NCBI GenBank assembly: GCA_001643675.2
Contig: LSRY02000002.1
Span: 1,777,501-1,841,500 of the forward strand
From: Monocercomonoides exilis
Taxonomy: Eukaryota > Preaxostyla > Oxymonadida > Polymastigidae
Direction: 5' to 3'
Length of the DNA: 64,000 bases
Numbering within the stretch: the first letter of the stretch is position 1; each line of letters opens with the position of its first letter. Under the pieces are notes generated by a model. It did no database searches. It was not told where the DNA came from and worked only from the letters and a program-made list of their open reading frames with translations. The translations under genes and the position numbers were made by a program. Below are positions 18,291 to 32,002 of this stretch, piece by piece.

Positions 18291-21200
18291 TTATGGCGGA
18301 TCAATGGATTTTGGAGAGCGAGAAGGAGAATTGTTATAAGTTGTATTTTCAGCAGAAGAAGGAGCAGAAGAAGCAGGTGCAGATGGCAAAGAATGCACAG
18401 CCGAAGAAGTACTTTTAAGAGGAAGGATTGGAGCACCAGGCAATAGGTCATGCTGCTTCAGTGGTGGAAGCATAGAAGAAGAGATAGAAAGACTGGAAGG
18501 AGATATTGTGGAAGAAGATTGCTGAGATGGAGAACGAGAAGTTGGAGAGTATGTCTGCAGATTGGAAGGCGATGATCGGTAAGAGGCTGCTGCAGCATCA
18601 ACAGTCGAATAAGGCTGCCCTGCTCCAATGACAGTTGGTGACGGAGGCAAATGTCCCGCAAAGCCTGGTGAGTAGTTCATCGAGTATGACGAGCGATTGC
18701 TGAAGTAGTTCGAATCGCTTTGATATCCTGAGCTGCCACTGCTGTTACTGTTACTGTTGCTATTGCTGCTGTTGCTGCCTCTGTCCATCCCGCTGTTGAC
18801 TCTTCCTCCTCTTGATGAGCCTCTTCCTCGCGTGTTCGGATAGGGCTGCCCAGTGACTGTGTTGAACACTTGCGACGATATCATCTTCCTCCTGGGCGCT
18901 TGGCTGTTCTGCTGTGATCCAGACTCCCCTGAGTACTTTCCTCTGCCTTTCTCTCCCCTTGTTTCCCTTTGGTCTCTCTCTCTGTCCCTGTCTCTGTCCC
19001 TGTCTCTTTCTCTCTCTTTCCCTTTCTCATTCATTTTCTCTCCAACACCCATTCCTGGTGCTAGACCCAGCACTGGACCAGATGGCGCATACGATGTAGA
19101 GCGAGCATTCTGCAAGTATGTATTCTGACTGAAAGTCGGTCGTAGATTTGGAGGCGGCAGTGATTCAGGAGAAAGTGGAGACGAAACAACAGAAGAAGCT
19201 GGAGTAGATGGCGATGAATTCTGCGAGTGAGAATATGAAAATGTGGCGAATTGTGGCGGAGGCATGGGAACTGTGGAGGAAGGACTTGGGATGACTGGCA
19301 ATGCATTTGTGCCCAATGGAAGAGAAGGATAGAGAGAGGATGCACTTGAAATGGGAGGAGGATAATGAGACTTGTTTGAAGGAGACAGTTTGCTTGGCGT
19401 GGAGCTGTGATCGTTTTCTTCTTGTGCTTTGTGCTCTGTCATCGCTAACGCTGCTGACTCTGGTGCAAACTTTGCCATTGAATTGTACTGATTAGACAGC
19501 TCGCGTGAATGGCCTTGATTGTCAGATTGCATTTTATTCAGCTTGGATGGATCTACATTAGTTGTTGGACTGCCATCATGGGCATTTGGCAAGGGAAGCA
19601 TTGGCTGAATTAACGGGATAGTTGAAAGTGGAGGAACAGATGCTGCTGAAGAGCCATCCACAGGAAACGGAGCATAAGTCAGTGGATGATGCTGATTTGC
19701 CACAGCATTCGCCATTGCCATGCCAGGTGAGTTCTTCAGAGGAGCCTGATGCTGCTGAGTAAGCTGGGGTGGGCTCATTCTTTCGTTGCCTGCTTTTTTG
19801 CTTGCGTCAGCTGAGCTGTAGTTGAAGTAGATGGGCATATCGGAATGGAGTGCTGCTGCTGCCAATGTTGGATTTCCTCCTGTTTGCCGAGGCTGTCCAA
19901 AGAGCGAAGATGAAGGAGACGACAGAGGAGAAAGGAGAGGATAAGAAGACGATATTGCAGACTTGTTTGCAGGGGAATACTGCGGTTTCTGCGAAGACTG
20001 AGAAAAAGAAGAAGAAGCAGAAAGTCCGCCCATTGATGGCTTTCCAACAGAAAACGCAGCTGATCGCTGGGGAGGGTCAGGGAGGAGGGCAGGCTGAGAT
20101 GGTGGGGGAGTCACGGTGGAAGGGGAGCTCTCGTCGTATCCGCTGATTGGGTGGCCATGTGCCGACGATGCAGTGTCTGTGGTGTTAGTTCTGCTGAGCT
20201 GGCGAGGATGAGCTGAATGAGCAGCAGGTGGCGGAGGCTGGTAGGCACCTCTGTTGGCATAGGCTAAAGATGGAGAGTAGGATGGATTGGTTAGAGAAGG
20301 AGATGGGGAAGAAGAACCAGGTGAGGCATTTGGCTGGTAGGTGTGGAAGGAAGGCGACATCACAGAAGAAATGCCACCAGCAGATGAAGAGACGGATACT
20401 GTGGGCGATGAGGCGGCACTACCAGAGGCATTGAATGGTGCCTTTTGCTGTGGATAAGACTGGCTATTCGAATGAGAGTTGAATGGAACAGTCGGAAAGC
20501 TTGTTCTTTGAGCAGAGTTGAGCAGCTGCATCACCAATGGAAGGTTCTGGGGAGGATTTGAAGAGGAAGGAGACGAAGAAGCAGAAGCAGAAGCAGAATT
20601 TGAAGCAGACGAAGATGGAGATGGACCAAGCTGAAGAGCAGGAGAAGGCAAAGAAGAACCTTGCTGAGAGTTGTCAGACGAGGGCTGTGTTGGAGAAGAC
20701 GAGGCAGATGAAAGAGAAAGAGAAAGCGAAAAGGCTGTGCCAGATCTGACGAATGAAGCAGCAGTTGTTGAAAGGGGAAGTGTTGTCAAAGGAAGAGGGG
20801 CTGATGCATTGGAATAATTAGACTGAGACTGAGACTGAGATTGAGATGCTGTGGTGTCTGCATTTGATGAAGAAGGCGTAGCAGTTGAGTTGGAGTTTAA
20901 GTCTGCCCTGTCAGGAGCAGATTCCAGTGCTTCTTTGTCTGAGCCGTCGATGTCTTCGAAGTCAGACAGTGAAGATGAAGACTCAGAATCTGAGTGAGAC
21001 AAGCCAGGGGGAAGATTGACGGTGTCTGATTCATTGCATCTTGAATGCTCTGAATGGTCTTGCGACGACACAGAAGGAGAAAGCGAAGTGGTTGAAGAGG
21101 CCTCAGAAACACGGGAATAGGCAGAGTTTACGCTGGCCACTGAGATTGTGGGTGAAGACGAGGAAGGAGAAGAAGGCGATGAGGAATGAGAGGAAAGTGC

Positions 21201-24200
21201 AGATGGAGGAGGTGTAGAAGCAGGCTGTATCGATTCTGCCTGGCTTTCTGCTGACTGAGCTGTCTGTTGTGAATCATTGACGGGTGAGGCTAATCTGATG
21301 ATAGGCTTTCTGCCGCTGAAATCGCTTGGTGTCTCCAGCAATGCTTTGTGTGGCTGGATGTGAAGAGAAGAGGAAGACATGGCAAACATCTGAGTGGAAG
21401 AGTCACGAGATGGCTGTGAAGTGACTGCAGTGGCTGTAGTGGAGAGAGAAGGGGGAAATGAGGCAGGGAGAGATGAAGTGGGTAAAGGAAGGGACAAAGA
21501 TTGTGGTTGTGAGGAAGAAAAGCTTGGTGGAACAGAAGAAGCAGAGGAAGAGGGAGAGGAAGATGGGGAGGAAGAGGAAGAGGAAGAGGAAAAGGAAGAA
21601 GAAGAAGAAGAAGAAGATGTTTGAGTATCAGCATCACTTGAATCACTGGCGGGAGCATCACTTCGCAGATGATTCAGCGATGCTCCCGCTGTCGCAAAAA
21701 AAGACTGCTGAGAAGCAGACGAAGAGGAAGAAGAAGAGGAGGAGGAGGAAGGAGATGAAGAAGTTGCAGATGGAGGAGGGGGTGGTGGTGGTGGAGAAGG
21801 TGCCTTTGAAGGGCTGTTTGTATTGGAAGATTGGTTTGTTGGGGCAAAACTGGCAGCCGGCGGTGATGTGGTTGGCGAGACGGAACCAGAAGATGCCGAA
21901 GTGGATGATGAAGTGGGAACAGAAGAGGAAGAAGAGGAAGAAGAGGAAGAAGAGGAAGAAGAGGAAGAAGAGGAAGAAGAGGAAGAAGAGGAAGAGGAAG
22001 AAGGGGAAGAGAAGGAAGACGAGTGTGAATGAGACAGCAGTGAGGCGTTCTGAAGGACATTTGATTGGGAGCCAGAGTTGTGCAGAGCAGGGGGTGAGTT
22101 CATTGGTGGGGACATTGTCGATGGAGTGTGCTCAGATGGATGATGAGATGGGGTCTTCTGCTGAGAAGTGGAAGAGGGAGACTTCTGGAGAGGGCTGAAG
22201 GTGGCGAGATGAGAAGGCTCAGAAGAGGAAGAGGAAGGAGAATAAGAAGAGGAAGACGAAGATGAAGAGGAAGAAGATGAGGAGGAAGGTGAGAAGACTG
22301 GTGGATGCAGCGGCGGGTGAGGTGAAGAGACAGGGGTTATGCTGTTGGATGGCACAGAAGCATTGCTTGCAGGCTCAAAATTGACCGATCGATGCACTGA
22401 GTCAATGGTCTGTGCGTGAGTTTTGCTAAAATTTGGTACATTCATTGTGATTGGTTCGTTGGAGGAGCCTTCGTGGTGCAGGTCGGGTGAGGCAGAGAAC
22501 GTGCGAGGGCGACGAGAGGAAAGAGAAAGGGTGTTTGGGGAAGAGTGGGAGGAAAGGCTGTGCTGAGTGGAAGCGTTGCCACCAGAGATGAAAGATGTGG
22601 GAGAAGAGAGAGAGATCTGAGAGAGAGGCAGTCCAGGTGTTGAAGGCCCCACGCTGGAGACGCCAGAAGGAGAGTAGATGGAAGAAGGCATCGGAGAAGG
22701 AACCTGAGTGAGCATGCCAGAGACAAGAGAAGGAGAGGTGCCAGAGACAGGGGTTATGGATGTGAGGGAGGCAGCAGTCGAGGCTGGAGTGGAGATTGAC
22801 TGTCTTGCTGCGTCGTCTTCGCTGGACACGTGTGATGCCTTGTCTGAGTTCCGTGCATTGAATATCATGTCCCCTTTCTGTATCATTGCCCTGGTGCTTG
22901 TGTCCAGATTAGCAGTTGGTCCACTCAGATGTGGTTGTTCTCCAGATGATGCAAAAGGAGACCCGCCAGCAGAAGGAGAGGAGAGTGTTGTGAAACTGAA
23001 GGACTTGCTCTGACTGGGGCTGAAGGGAGACAGCTTGCCTTTGGACGCATCCTTTTTTTGCGATTGGTCCTCGTTCAGAAAGGGCGCGTTGTTTGACGCA
23101 GGGAAAGAAGGAAGAATGGGCTGAGTGTATTCTTTTGGGAAAACAGGCGCCTGTGGAGAAAGAGTCAACGATTTACCGTCGTTTTTTTCATCGCTGAGAG
23201 AACCAGTTTGCGGCATCTGCTCATTTTGGGGGTTATTTTCCATATTTGCTGAAGATGATGCCAATGCTTGATGTGACCAGCTGGATGCTAATCTTGCTTC
23301 TCCGTTGTCACCTGAATGCTCTAAAGGAGAAGGTGTCACTGTGTCTGTGCTGACAGGCATTGAAGCTGCTGCATTTGACTCAGACGATTGGGCTTCTGTG
23401 TTGCTGACATTTCCCTTTTCAGCATCAGCAAAAGGCGAGGCAGCATAATTAGCTGTGGCATTTGCATCTTTCTCGTTGCTCTTGTCAGTCTGCTTGGACA
23501 GTTTCATATCATTTTGAGGGTTGCTTTGTGTGATTGTTGCCATCAAGGAGGACACTGACGAAAAAGAAGAGGAAGAAGTTGTTTGAGGAGGAGCGGCAGG
23601 CAGACGAACATGTAGCGATGAAGAGAATGCTGAAGGAGACGCAGCCTGTCTGGGAGAAGGCAGAGATGAGGGCGTTGTTGATGGAGGCTGCTTCAGAAGT
23701 GGGAATGAAGGGATCACTGATTGCGACGCTTGCTGCTGTTGTTGTTGACTTTGTTGAGTCTGTTGAGTTTGCTGTGTCTGTTGCGACTGCTGCTGGAACA
23801 CTCTCTGCTGACTGGAATAGGTCAGCTGTTGTTGTTGCTGCTGCTGCTGCTGAAAGGACGTGTCTGTCTGTTGTGTCTGTGAGGCAAAGCCCAGCTGCTG
23901 CTGATGCGACGAGAACCACTGGGCAGCCTCAGCAAAGTGTGTGGTTGTGTTGCGTGTAGAGGAAGGGAGGTCGCTATTGGGAACAGAGACAGAGTTTAAG
24001 AGAGGGAGAGGAGGGACATGTGCAGCGGATGGAGCAGATGCCATTCCGAACGGAATCTGCTGAGGGTTCTGTAACTGCAGCTGGGGCTGCATCTGGTTCT
24101 GCCCATATGCGCCTATTGACTGCGCAAGATGTGAATATCCCATTGGTGTGGGAGATGCAACAGAGAGCGGTGTGGCGGGGGCTGTCTGAGCAGCTGCAGC

Positions 24201-27200
24201 AGATGAGGGAAGCAGGCCAGCCCCGTCTCCTGTTCCGCTGATGATGTTTCTGCCTAGCTCGTACTGCCCTTGAATAGCCTGCTGGATCTGCTGTACTTGC
24301 TGCAAAGAAAGACTTCCGTTAATCAGATTGCTGAGATTGTTGCCAGCAGTTGCTTGTGGATGCCCTCCTAATAAAGAGACTGAGTGAACATAAGAAAGAA
24401 AGATAGAAAGAAAGTATTATCAGCAAAATTGAATGAAGAATGATTAAAAGGGAAAAGAAAAGAAAAAAACATTTCAATAAGCATTATTTGACTTTTTTTC
24501 ATAAAACAGAAACACAATCTTTGACAAATATTAAATTGAAATACAAAAATATAATCGCAAATAAAATTGATAACCAACAAAATTGACTCCTAAACGAAAA
24601 AACACAACCGCAAAGAGTCATATCAGCAATAATCAAACCTTTCCCGTCGAGTCCCATAGCGTATCCTTGTTGCTGTGCATACGAAGCAAATTCTTCCTTC
24701 ATCATCATTGGATCAATCCCCTGATTTTTGGCATTAGATTCTGCAATAAGCCTCTGTGCCGAGGTGAAGAATCGTGTGTCGTCAAAGAAGGTGTTCAGAG
24801 ACAGGCGCAGATGCGAAAATGGCATGTCATATGTCAAAATGCGGCCAAGGAGTGTGGGGAGTGCAAATTCGTTGATTCCGTTCATGGTCTCATACATCAT
24901 GTTGGACTCATCATACAAACTGCCTTCATCGGGAAGGCCATTCTGAGAGGTGATCATAGACATCAGAGACCGAGGAACAAAAGGTAATGTGTTGTGATGC
25001 AGCTTCTTCTCCTCTTTCTCTTTCTCTTTCTCTCCTTCTGTTTTGTTGCTGTTGTTACTGCTGCTACTGCCAGCTGCTGCATTTGATGCAGACGCTGAAG
25101 GAGAAGGAGCAGGTGTTGGCGACTGTGCAGGCTTTGTACTTGGCGAAGAAGGTGGCGATGGCGAATGATAATCTCCAGACTCTCTGAATCGTGTGCCCAT
25201 CAGTGCATTGCACCTGACGTAGAGTGAAGGAGGCAGCGGATCAACCAGCACACGCGACAGCTCGCGGTAGGCGTGGCCGAAGAGCTCCTTGATGAAGTGG
25301 TAGTTGTAGGCAGAGCGGGCTGTGTTGTTTGTCTGGTCCAGTGGGTCTTCCACCACAAGTGGATGCTCTCCATGATTCACTCCTTCCAGCAGAATCGCTC
25401 TTTTCGTCCGGATCACATCCATCGGAATGTATGAGCCCTCACCCCGCACAGAAATAGCGTATCTTGCATAGGAGAAGCGGGGTTCACCAGAAGGAGGCAG
25501 CGGAAGATCTTCAGACTCAGAGTAGAGCTGGTAGAATGTTACTAACAATCTGCCCAGACTCACTTTGCTGGGGTCTTCGCCGAAGTTGCGCTTGAACTGC
25601 TGGATGTGTGAGAGGACGAGCAGAGAGAGAGGGTAGCCACTGATACCTCCAGTGTATGGCTCATTCAGCTTGTTCTCGACTAAGTGTGCCTTCACAATGA
25701 GGATGATGTAGCGTGCTTGAGGATACACAGTGATCATGCAGCGGAGGAAGTCTGTGTTGATGATGCCAGTGAGCTGCCCGTAACCGATGTCAGAATGAAC
25801 ACCTGTTGGCTCATCTTCCACTTTGATGATGGGAATACGTGCAGAAGAGATGAATTTCGCTTCTTTCACAACTTGGCCTTCGGTTAGAAGCTTGTGCAGA
25901 TGGGAGAGGAATGAGTGGATGTCGTTGTGGGAGACAGATGGGCCTGGGGGAAGACTGAAGTGGGTGCGCTGAAGCTCTTTGAGGAAGTGCTCGGAGGGTC
26001 CTACCGGAGAAGATGAAGAAGAAGAAGAAGAGGAAGAGGAGGATGAGGACGAGGATGAAGATGAAGATGAAGAAGAGGCAGGCTCTTGTTCTATTAGAGG
26101 AGATGGTGATGGTTCTAATGAATTGGAAGATGAAGAGGAAGAAGAAGATAATGATGAATTGTTTATAGACAAAGGCGTTGGTGATTGTGTTGCAGATGCT
26201 AATGGTGATACAACTTGTTTTTCAGTTGTATTTGAATCTTTATTGTTTGTTGTCAGTGGTTGCGGAATCTTCTCTTTCTCTTCAGCTTCTTCTTTCTCTT
26301 CTTTCTCTTCTTTCTTTTCGTTTCCTGAAAGTGCTGAATTCGATTGTGATTCCTTTTCGGCCTCTTCCTCTTTGCTAAGCTTGTCTGCTTTCTCTTCTTC
26401 TGAAACTTGTCCAATAAGAGTTTTTTCGGTCTTTTCTGTTATGTTTTCATTCTCTGTTTTTATTTCATCAACTTTATCAACTTGACTTTGAGCGCTTGCT
26501 TCTAATTCATCTTGTTTGGCTTCTTTCTCTTTGATTTCTGAAGAAGCATCTGATTTTGTCTCTTGTTCACTCTTTTTCTCTTCCTTTTCGTTTTGACTTT
26601 GCTTTTGTTTTTCCTCTTCTTTAATATCCTCTTTTTCTTTTTCCTTAGCATTTTCTTTATTCTCTTCCTTTATTTGTTCTTCTTCCACCATCTTCACATC
26701 ATTCGTCTCAACTGTGAGTCCTTCATCAGTTTTCGTTGTTATGCTCGTCTTGTTTGGCATTATCACCTTCAGTGCTGTTTCTGTCTCTAGTTTCCCTTCT
26801 TTCTTTGGTTCAGCCTTGTTTTCTGCATCTTTCTCTGTACTCTCTGCTTTCATCTCTTCTTCTTTCTGTTCTGCTTCTGAACTTTCTTTGCTTAATTCTT
26901 TTGTTGAATTCTTGCTCTCATTTTCTTTGTTATCGTCTGCAGCAACATTTTGTGTCTTCACTTCTTCACTTTCATTTGCAATTGATTGTCCTTTTAATGA
27001 ATTATTTTGCTGCTGTTCAGTCACTTCTTTGGCAGCCAACAGCTTTTCTTTCTCCTCCTCCTCTTTTTGATGGCTTTCGTTCAATCTTTCCAATTCCTTC
27101 TGCTTCTCTCTCTCTTTCCTCTCCTTCTCCTCCTCTTTCCTTTTCTTCTCCATCATTTTGCTCTTCATCTTCTTTTCTCTCCTTATCTTGCTCTCTGGAT

Positions 27201-30200
27201 CCTCCTCTCCTGCCCCTGCATCTTCCGCACTCCCTGCTGCCCCAATAGCACCTGCCCCGCCAGCTGCAGCTGAAGACGCATCCAACATAGAAGCCGACGA
27301 GGACGAAGTAGAAGCTAACCCCGCTGCTGCACCAGCTGCTGCTCCTGCTGCTGCTGACAAGGCAGAAGGAGAAGCAGCAGGAGTTGTCAGAGCCTTGCGA
27401 ATTTCCTTAAGAAAGTGGTGTTCAGCGCGCCGTGGCTCAGCAAAGCGGTAGAAGTCCTTCAGCCCTGGGGCAACGAGGTTGTTTGGAGGAGAGAGGTAGT
27501 TCTCGCACAGCACAAGAGGAGACGAGAAGTCGAGGATGTGCTGCACCTCTGAAGACAGAGGGACCGAAAGCAGCTCCTTCAGATTGATCACCTGCGAAGG
27601 CGTGGTGAATGGCACATCTGCTGAGCTGTCCTCAGGAAGTGGAGAGTCAAATCCGAAGTTCGGATTCGCGTTCTCTTCGATCTTCAGCGCGATCTTCGTG
27701 TCGCAGTTGCATTTGCGGTGGAAGAGTACAGCGCCGCAGGTGTGGCACACTTTGACCTTCACGTGGTGGCTGTGGAAGGATGCTATGCCTTGTCCGATTC
27801 GCCGCCTCAGCGTCGTCATCAGGCTGTGTGCTGCTTGTGATGGTGGTGCTATTTTGAAGTTCGTATGCTCATTCTCGTTCTTTTCGGTCTCATTCTTCTC
27901 CTTTTCGGCTTCGTTCTTTTCACCTTCTTTTTCCTCTTGTGTACGTCTTGTGCTGTCATCTGTGCTTGCAATGCTTGCAGCATTTCCTGTTTCCTCCTCC
28001 ATTTTGAACTTGTCTCCGTGCCAGCACTGAAACAGCGAGCGCATAATCCTCTGGCAGCGCTGGATGTATCTGTGCTGCTCCACAGTTATGATCACAAGAT
28101 CGATATCTGACCGCGGGAGAGACAAGTACGAGGAGAAGGAGCCATACACACAGAGCAGCAGAGATGGGTTCACTTTATGCACGCACGAGAGGATTCTGTT
28201 GATGAGGTCGAAACGCGCCAGGCAGTCGGCTTTGGAGAGCGACATGTATGTGTAGAAGTTGAGGATCTCCTGAGTGAGCAGGTCTTCGCGAACAACCTGG
28301 TTAGACGCGCAGATGGAGAGAAGCTTGACGTGTGTGTTGTTGTAGCAGAAGGGGATGGGCAGTCTGTTGTGTGTGTGCAGCGCCAGAGACGGCGGAATGG
28401 CATTCGCACCAGACAAAGCTGAAGTGTAGATTGAAGCAGTAGACAAGATGTTTGTGTTCCCCGTTGTGGAGGATGGTGTGATTGAAGGCGAAGGCGAGGG
28501 AGTCTGCGGCATTTCAGCTGCTTCTCCTTCCTTCGCAGCCTCAAAGGGACGCAGCTTCTTCAATGCCAGTTCTCTGTGCTTCTTTCGCGTCTCAAAGTTC
28601 AACCGCCAGCTGACAGACTTGCTCCCAGTCAGCCAGTAGTCCTCCTCAGGCCTCACCACCACCGAGGCAAAGTTGTTGATGCGTTCTCTGTCTGAATGCG
28701 TCAGCTGTGCCAGCGACGCTGTCAGACTCGCCTTTGTGAGTGTCTGCAGCAGCGAGGACGGTGCAGAGTACGGGTCGAGGTAGTCGTACAGCCCATTGGG
28801 CGTCTTCATCCACGGCACCTGCGCCATCTGATGATCCACCTCAGTCAGGGGCACCAAATAGTTGTCGTCCAGAGGCTCAGACGAGATCACGCGGAGCGGA
28901 AAGGGCTGCTGGCATTTGTCCTGGAGTGAGTTGAAGTACAGGAAGAAGTGCCTGTTGATCAAGAAAAGAGGCGAAAGAGGAGAAGGAATCTGACGAAGGA
29001 TCTCTTCGGCTGCGCTGGTTGTGATCTTTTTTGGCTCTATTTGATATTGTGGCAGGATTTGCTGCTGCTGCTGGAGCTGCTGCGAAGACTGTGTTTGTGA
29101 CGTCAAAAAGGATTGCTGGTGTGTGTGGAACAGAGACTGCTGCAGCTGGCTGGGGTGTGTGTATTGCTGGTTGATGTCTGAGCTGAAGGTGCTGCTGAGC
29201 ATCCCACTGCTGCTGGCCATTGCGGCAGCTGAAGAGCGCTCCATTGGCGGAGGAAGGAGGTGGCTCGGCACCACAAAGGGAGGTGCCTGTTGAGGGAGGA
29301 GAGAGTTTGGTGTGGTTGGAGTGGTTGTTGGCGGAGGGACAGAATGGTTGTGTGCTGAGAGAGCAGACGAGACTGGTGGGAGCGAAGGAGCAGAAGGCAA
29401 CTGGACTGAAGGTAGATGCGCTGCTGGGTGATGGGCAGCAAGAGAATGAACCTGTTCTTGTTGTTGTTGCTGCTGTTGCTGCTGGAACTGCTGAAGTGCC
29501 TGTAGCTGCTGAAGTGCCTGCAGCTGCTGCTCGGCTGTGAAGCCTGCTTCGCCCATGCCATTTCCCTGGAGAATGACCTGAATCCCTGCTGGTGTCGACA
29601 AAAGAGCAGCAAGGCTCTGCGCGCCCATGTCTGACGGCTGCATCTGCTGCCCATTTGCAGCCAAAGAGCTCAGCGCCTGTGCTGAGGAAGGGTTGCCAAG
29701 CATCGACTGGGGTGTGAATGAGGAGATGCCTGAAGTGTTGGTGAGGCTGGTGGCTGTTGAGGACTGCGACTGGTAGAAGGAGTATTTCGGAAGAATAGCA
29801 GGAGGTGCTGGAGGAATGGTTGCAGGAGCGTTCTGATGATATTCAGTCGCAAGTGGCAGTGATGAAGAGCCAGAAGAGGTAGATGATGATGATGATGTTG
29901 TTGTTGTTATTGTTGAATTGGCTGAGTTAGGTACAGCTGCTTGTGGTAATGATCCAGGAAATGAAGGAAGGTTGTCAGAAGGCGCCTGTACTGGAGGAAG
30001 GAACGAGTGCTGCTGTTGTTGTGTGGGTGACTGAGAAATTGGCGGATGCAAAGGAGGAAGAGAAGATTGTGTCGATCCAGTGCCTTGTGAAAGAGAAGTC
30101 AATGATGATGTCGATGATGACGGATTCGATTGCACATGCGAAAACGTAGACTGAGAAGGAGGATGGGGTTGAGCTACGTTGAGCAGCGGGGTGAATGAAG

Positions 30201-31608
30201 GAGACATCACAGAAAGTGACTTTTCAAGCAAAGAAGTGACAGGCGGGTGCTGGTTGGGAAGAGACTTAGGCGGAGAATGCGCACGATGCGGATGAGGATA
30301 CGAAGGAGGCGGGAAGTATTTCTGTGAGGAAGAAGGCGGAGTGGGCAGAATTGCAGCTGACGAAGCAGCCGGCGACGAAAGAGCAGAGGAGTTTGCACTG
30401 GCAGTTGATGCTGCGCCAGCAACCGATGGCGAAATAGAGACAGCTGGAGACGGTGGCTGAGACGCAGCCAGTGATTCAGCCTGGTGAGACTGAACAGGAG
30501 TTCCCATTGCATACGTCTGGTGCGGTGGCTGGAAAAGAGGAGTTGACGAAACAAGACCCTGCGATGAGCTGTTCTGTGAATGAGAACCTGCTCCAAACGA
30601 ACCAGAAGACTGATGCGAGTATGTCCCATTCATTTCGGATTGGTGACTGGATATTGGATGCGGCTTTTGTATTGTCACAAGAGAATTTGAATTGTTATTC
30701 TTTTGCGGGTTTATGTAATTCAGAGGAAATTGCACAATTTGAGTATTTGGTAATAAAGGTGATTTTGATTGATCAATCGGAGCTTGCTTCAAACTTTCCT
30801 TTGATGATGATTGAAAGGATGAATGAATTCGAGGTGATTGAGGTTTAGAAGAATGAGGCAATGCTTCCATTACAACTTGTGAAGAAGAAGATGTTAATTG
30901 ACCCAAGCTTGTTGATGATGAAGAAGTGGATTGAGGTTTTGAAGGTTGTTGCGCAAATTGTACACCTTGTGTATGCTTTGGTGATTCGATTGCTTGAAAT
31001 TGTTTCGATTGCTGATTTTGCTGGGGTGAATGTATTAAAGGAGGAGATGATTCTTTTCCTGGATTTTGAATAGTTCGATATGTGTGTTCTTCTTTCTGTT
31101 CGGATAAAGTTGAATAATCTTCTTGGTTTTGCATGTCTGATGTTTGTTGTTGACTTTGTTTTATTGGTGGAGTCGTTGGATTTGGCGATTGTCTCGGTGG
31201 AGTTTGCTTTTTTCTATCTTTCGGCTTTGATTGCTTCGCTTTCATATCAAGTTCTTCATTTCCAGAATCTACACTCTGTTCTTCGACTTGTTCAAAATCA
31301 AAAAATGATTTTTCAGATTGTTCTGTAATTTTTGTTTCTTGTTTGTGTTTGGAAATTTCTAAATCTCGATTTTCTTTGCTTTTTTCCAATGATTCTCGTT
31401 GTAGCGAAGTGAGTGGCACCTTCTGCATCCTTTTATCTCTAGACGTAGCAGAGGAAGAAGGATTTGGCAGGACAGTTTCCTGCCCGGACGAAGATTGGTT
31501 CATAAAACCTCCTCCATTTCCTTGTGGTTGAGAAGCTTTTTCTCCTTTTCCTTTTTTTCCTCCTTCCTTTTTGCCTCGTTTAGATGATTTTGAAGTTGTT
31601 TCCATCAT
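18291..31608 (-). CDS. giant Trf4/TENT4-like non-canonical poly(A) polymerase (nucleotidyltransferase)
   Basis: Minus-strand exons 31608-24639 and 24367-18291 (intron 271 nt) give 4,348 aa. The join is supported by phase: ...GLDGK + g|ga + GHPQATAG. The catalytic nucleotidyltransferase motif GSFSSYLSLPRSDIDLVI places the two metal-binding Asp at 1168 and 1170. The third Asp is 1940 (GVHSDIGYGQLTG). The typical family helix KAHLVENKLNEPYTGGISGY follows at ~1976, and the PAP-associated signature DPLDQTNNTARSAYNYHFI at ~2085. A Cys cluster, VCHTCGAVLFHRKCNCD, lies near 1287. About 770 aa, mostly Lys/Glu-rich with poly-Ala and poly-Ser, separate the second and third catalytic Asp; in Trf4 they are under 100 residues apart. 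The first ~900 and last ~2,200 residues are Ser/Gln/Pro-rich disordered. Expected role: oligoadenylation in nuclear RNA surveillance. Activity is plausible because all three Asp remain. The start ATG at 31608 follows a non-ATG codon. Confidence 0.85.
21918..22008 (-). repeat. nonamer tandem repeat encoding poly-Ser
   Basis: About nine copies of a GAAGAGGAA unit (plus-strand reading) encode an unbroken poly-serine run in the C-terminal half of the poly(A) polymerase-like protein. Further shorter tracts of the same kind lie at 21540-21620, 21720-21750 and 22225-22290. Confidence 0.85.
23720..23880 (-). repeat. CAG/CAA poly-Gln tract
   Basis: Mixed CAG/CAA triplets on the minus strand encode several Gln runs, including QQQQQQQQQ and QTQQTQQTQQ steps, in the disordered region of the poly(A) polymerase-like protein. 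Confidence 0.8.
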
Positions 31609-32002
31609 GTCCAAGAGGACAAAGATGCAATTTGATCAACCACAGTAGATCGTAAACACTGATCTGAGTTATTATAATAATTATGCGGGGAATTGATCAA
31701 TAATAAACATCAAAAACCTTAATCTTGGATGCGGATATCCCTAGTCTAAAAATGATATACCGCGTGTTATTTTATTTGCATGGTGTAAAGGCAAAATGAA
31801 ATAATAAATAAAATTTGTTAAAATTGATGATGTGAAGAATAATAATAAAAATAACAATAAATAAATAAAAATAGATAGTCACATTTTAAACAAAATCTTC
31901 CAAATATTAATCAAAAATAAAAAACTACCCTCCACGAACGCATGTGGCATTTTTCCGATGTTTCATAAAACAATTGCTAAAACCATTCTTTTTTCTCATC
32001 TT
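31609..32002. other. intergenic region
   Basis: AT-rich spacer between two minus-strand genes, holding the promoter of the poly(A) polymerase gene. No gene or known motif was seen. Confidence 0.5.

Noticed and set aside
24368-24638. Two separate minus-strand genes meeting near 24.4-24.6 kb
   Set aside because: A GT-AG intron in matching phase joins them, the combined length is a whole number of codons, and there is no start codon context for a second gene.
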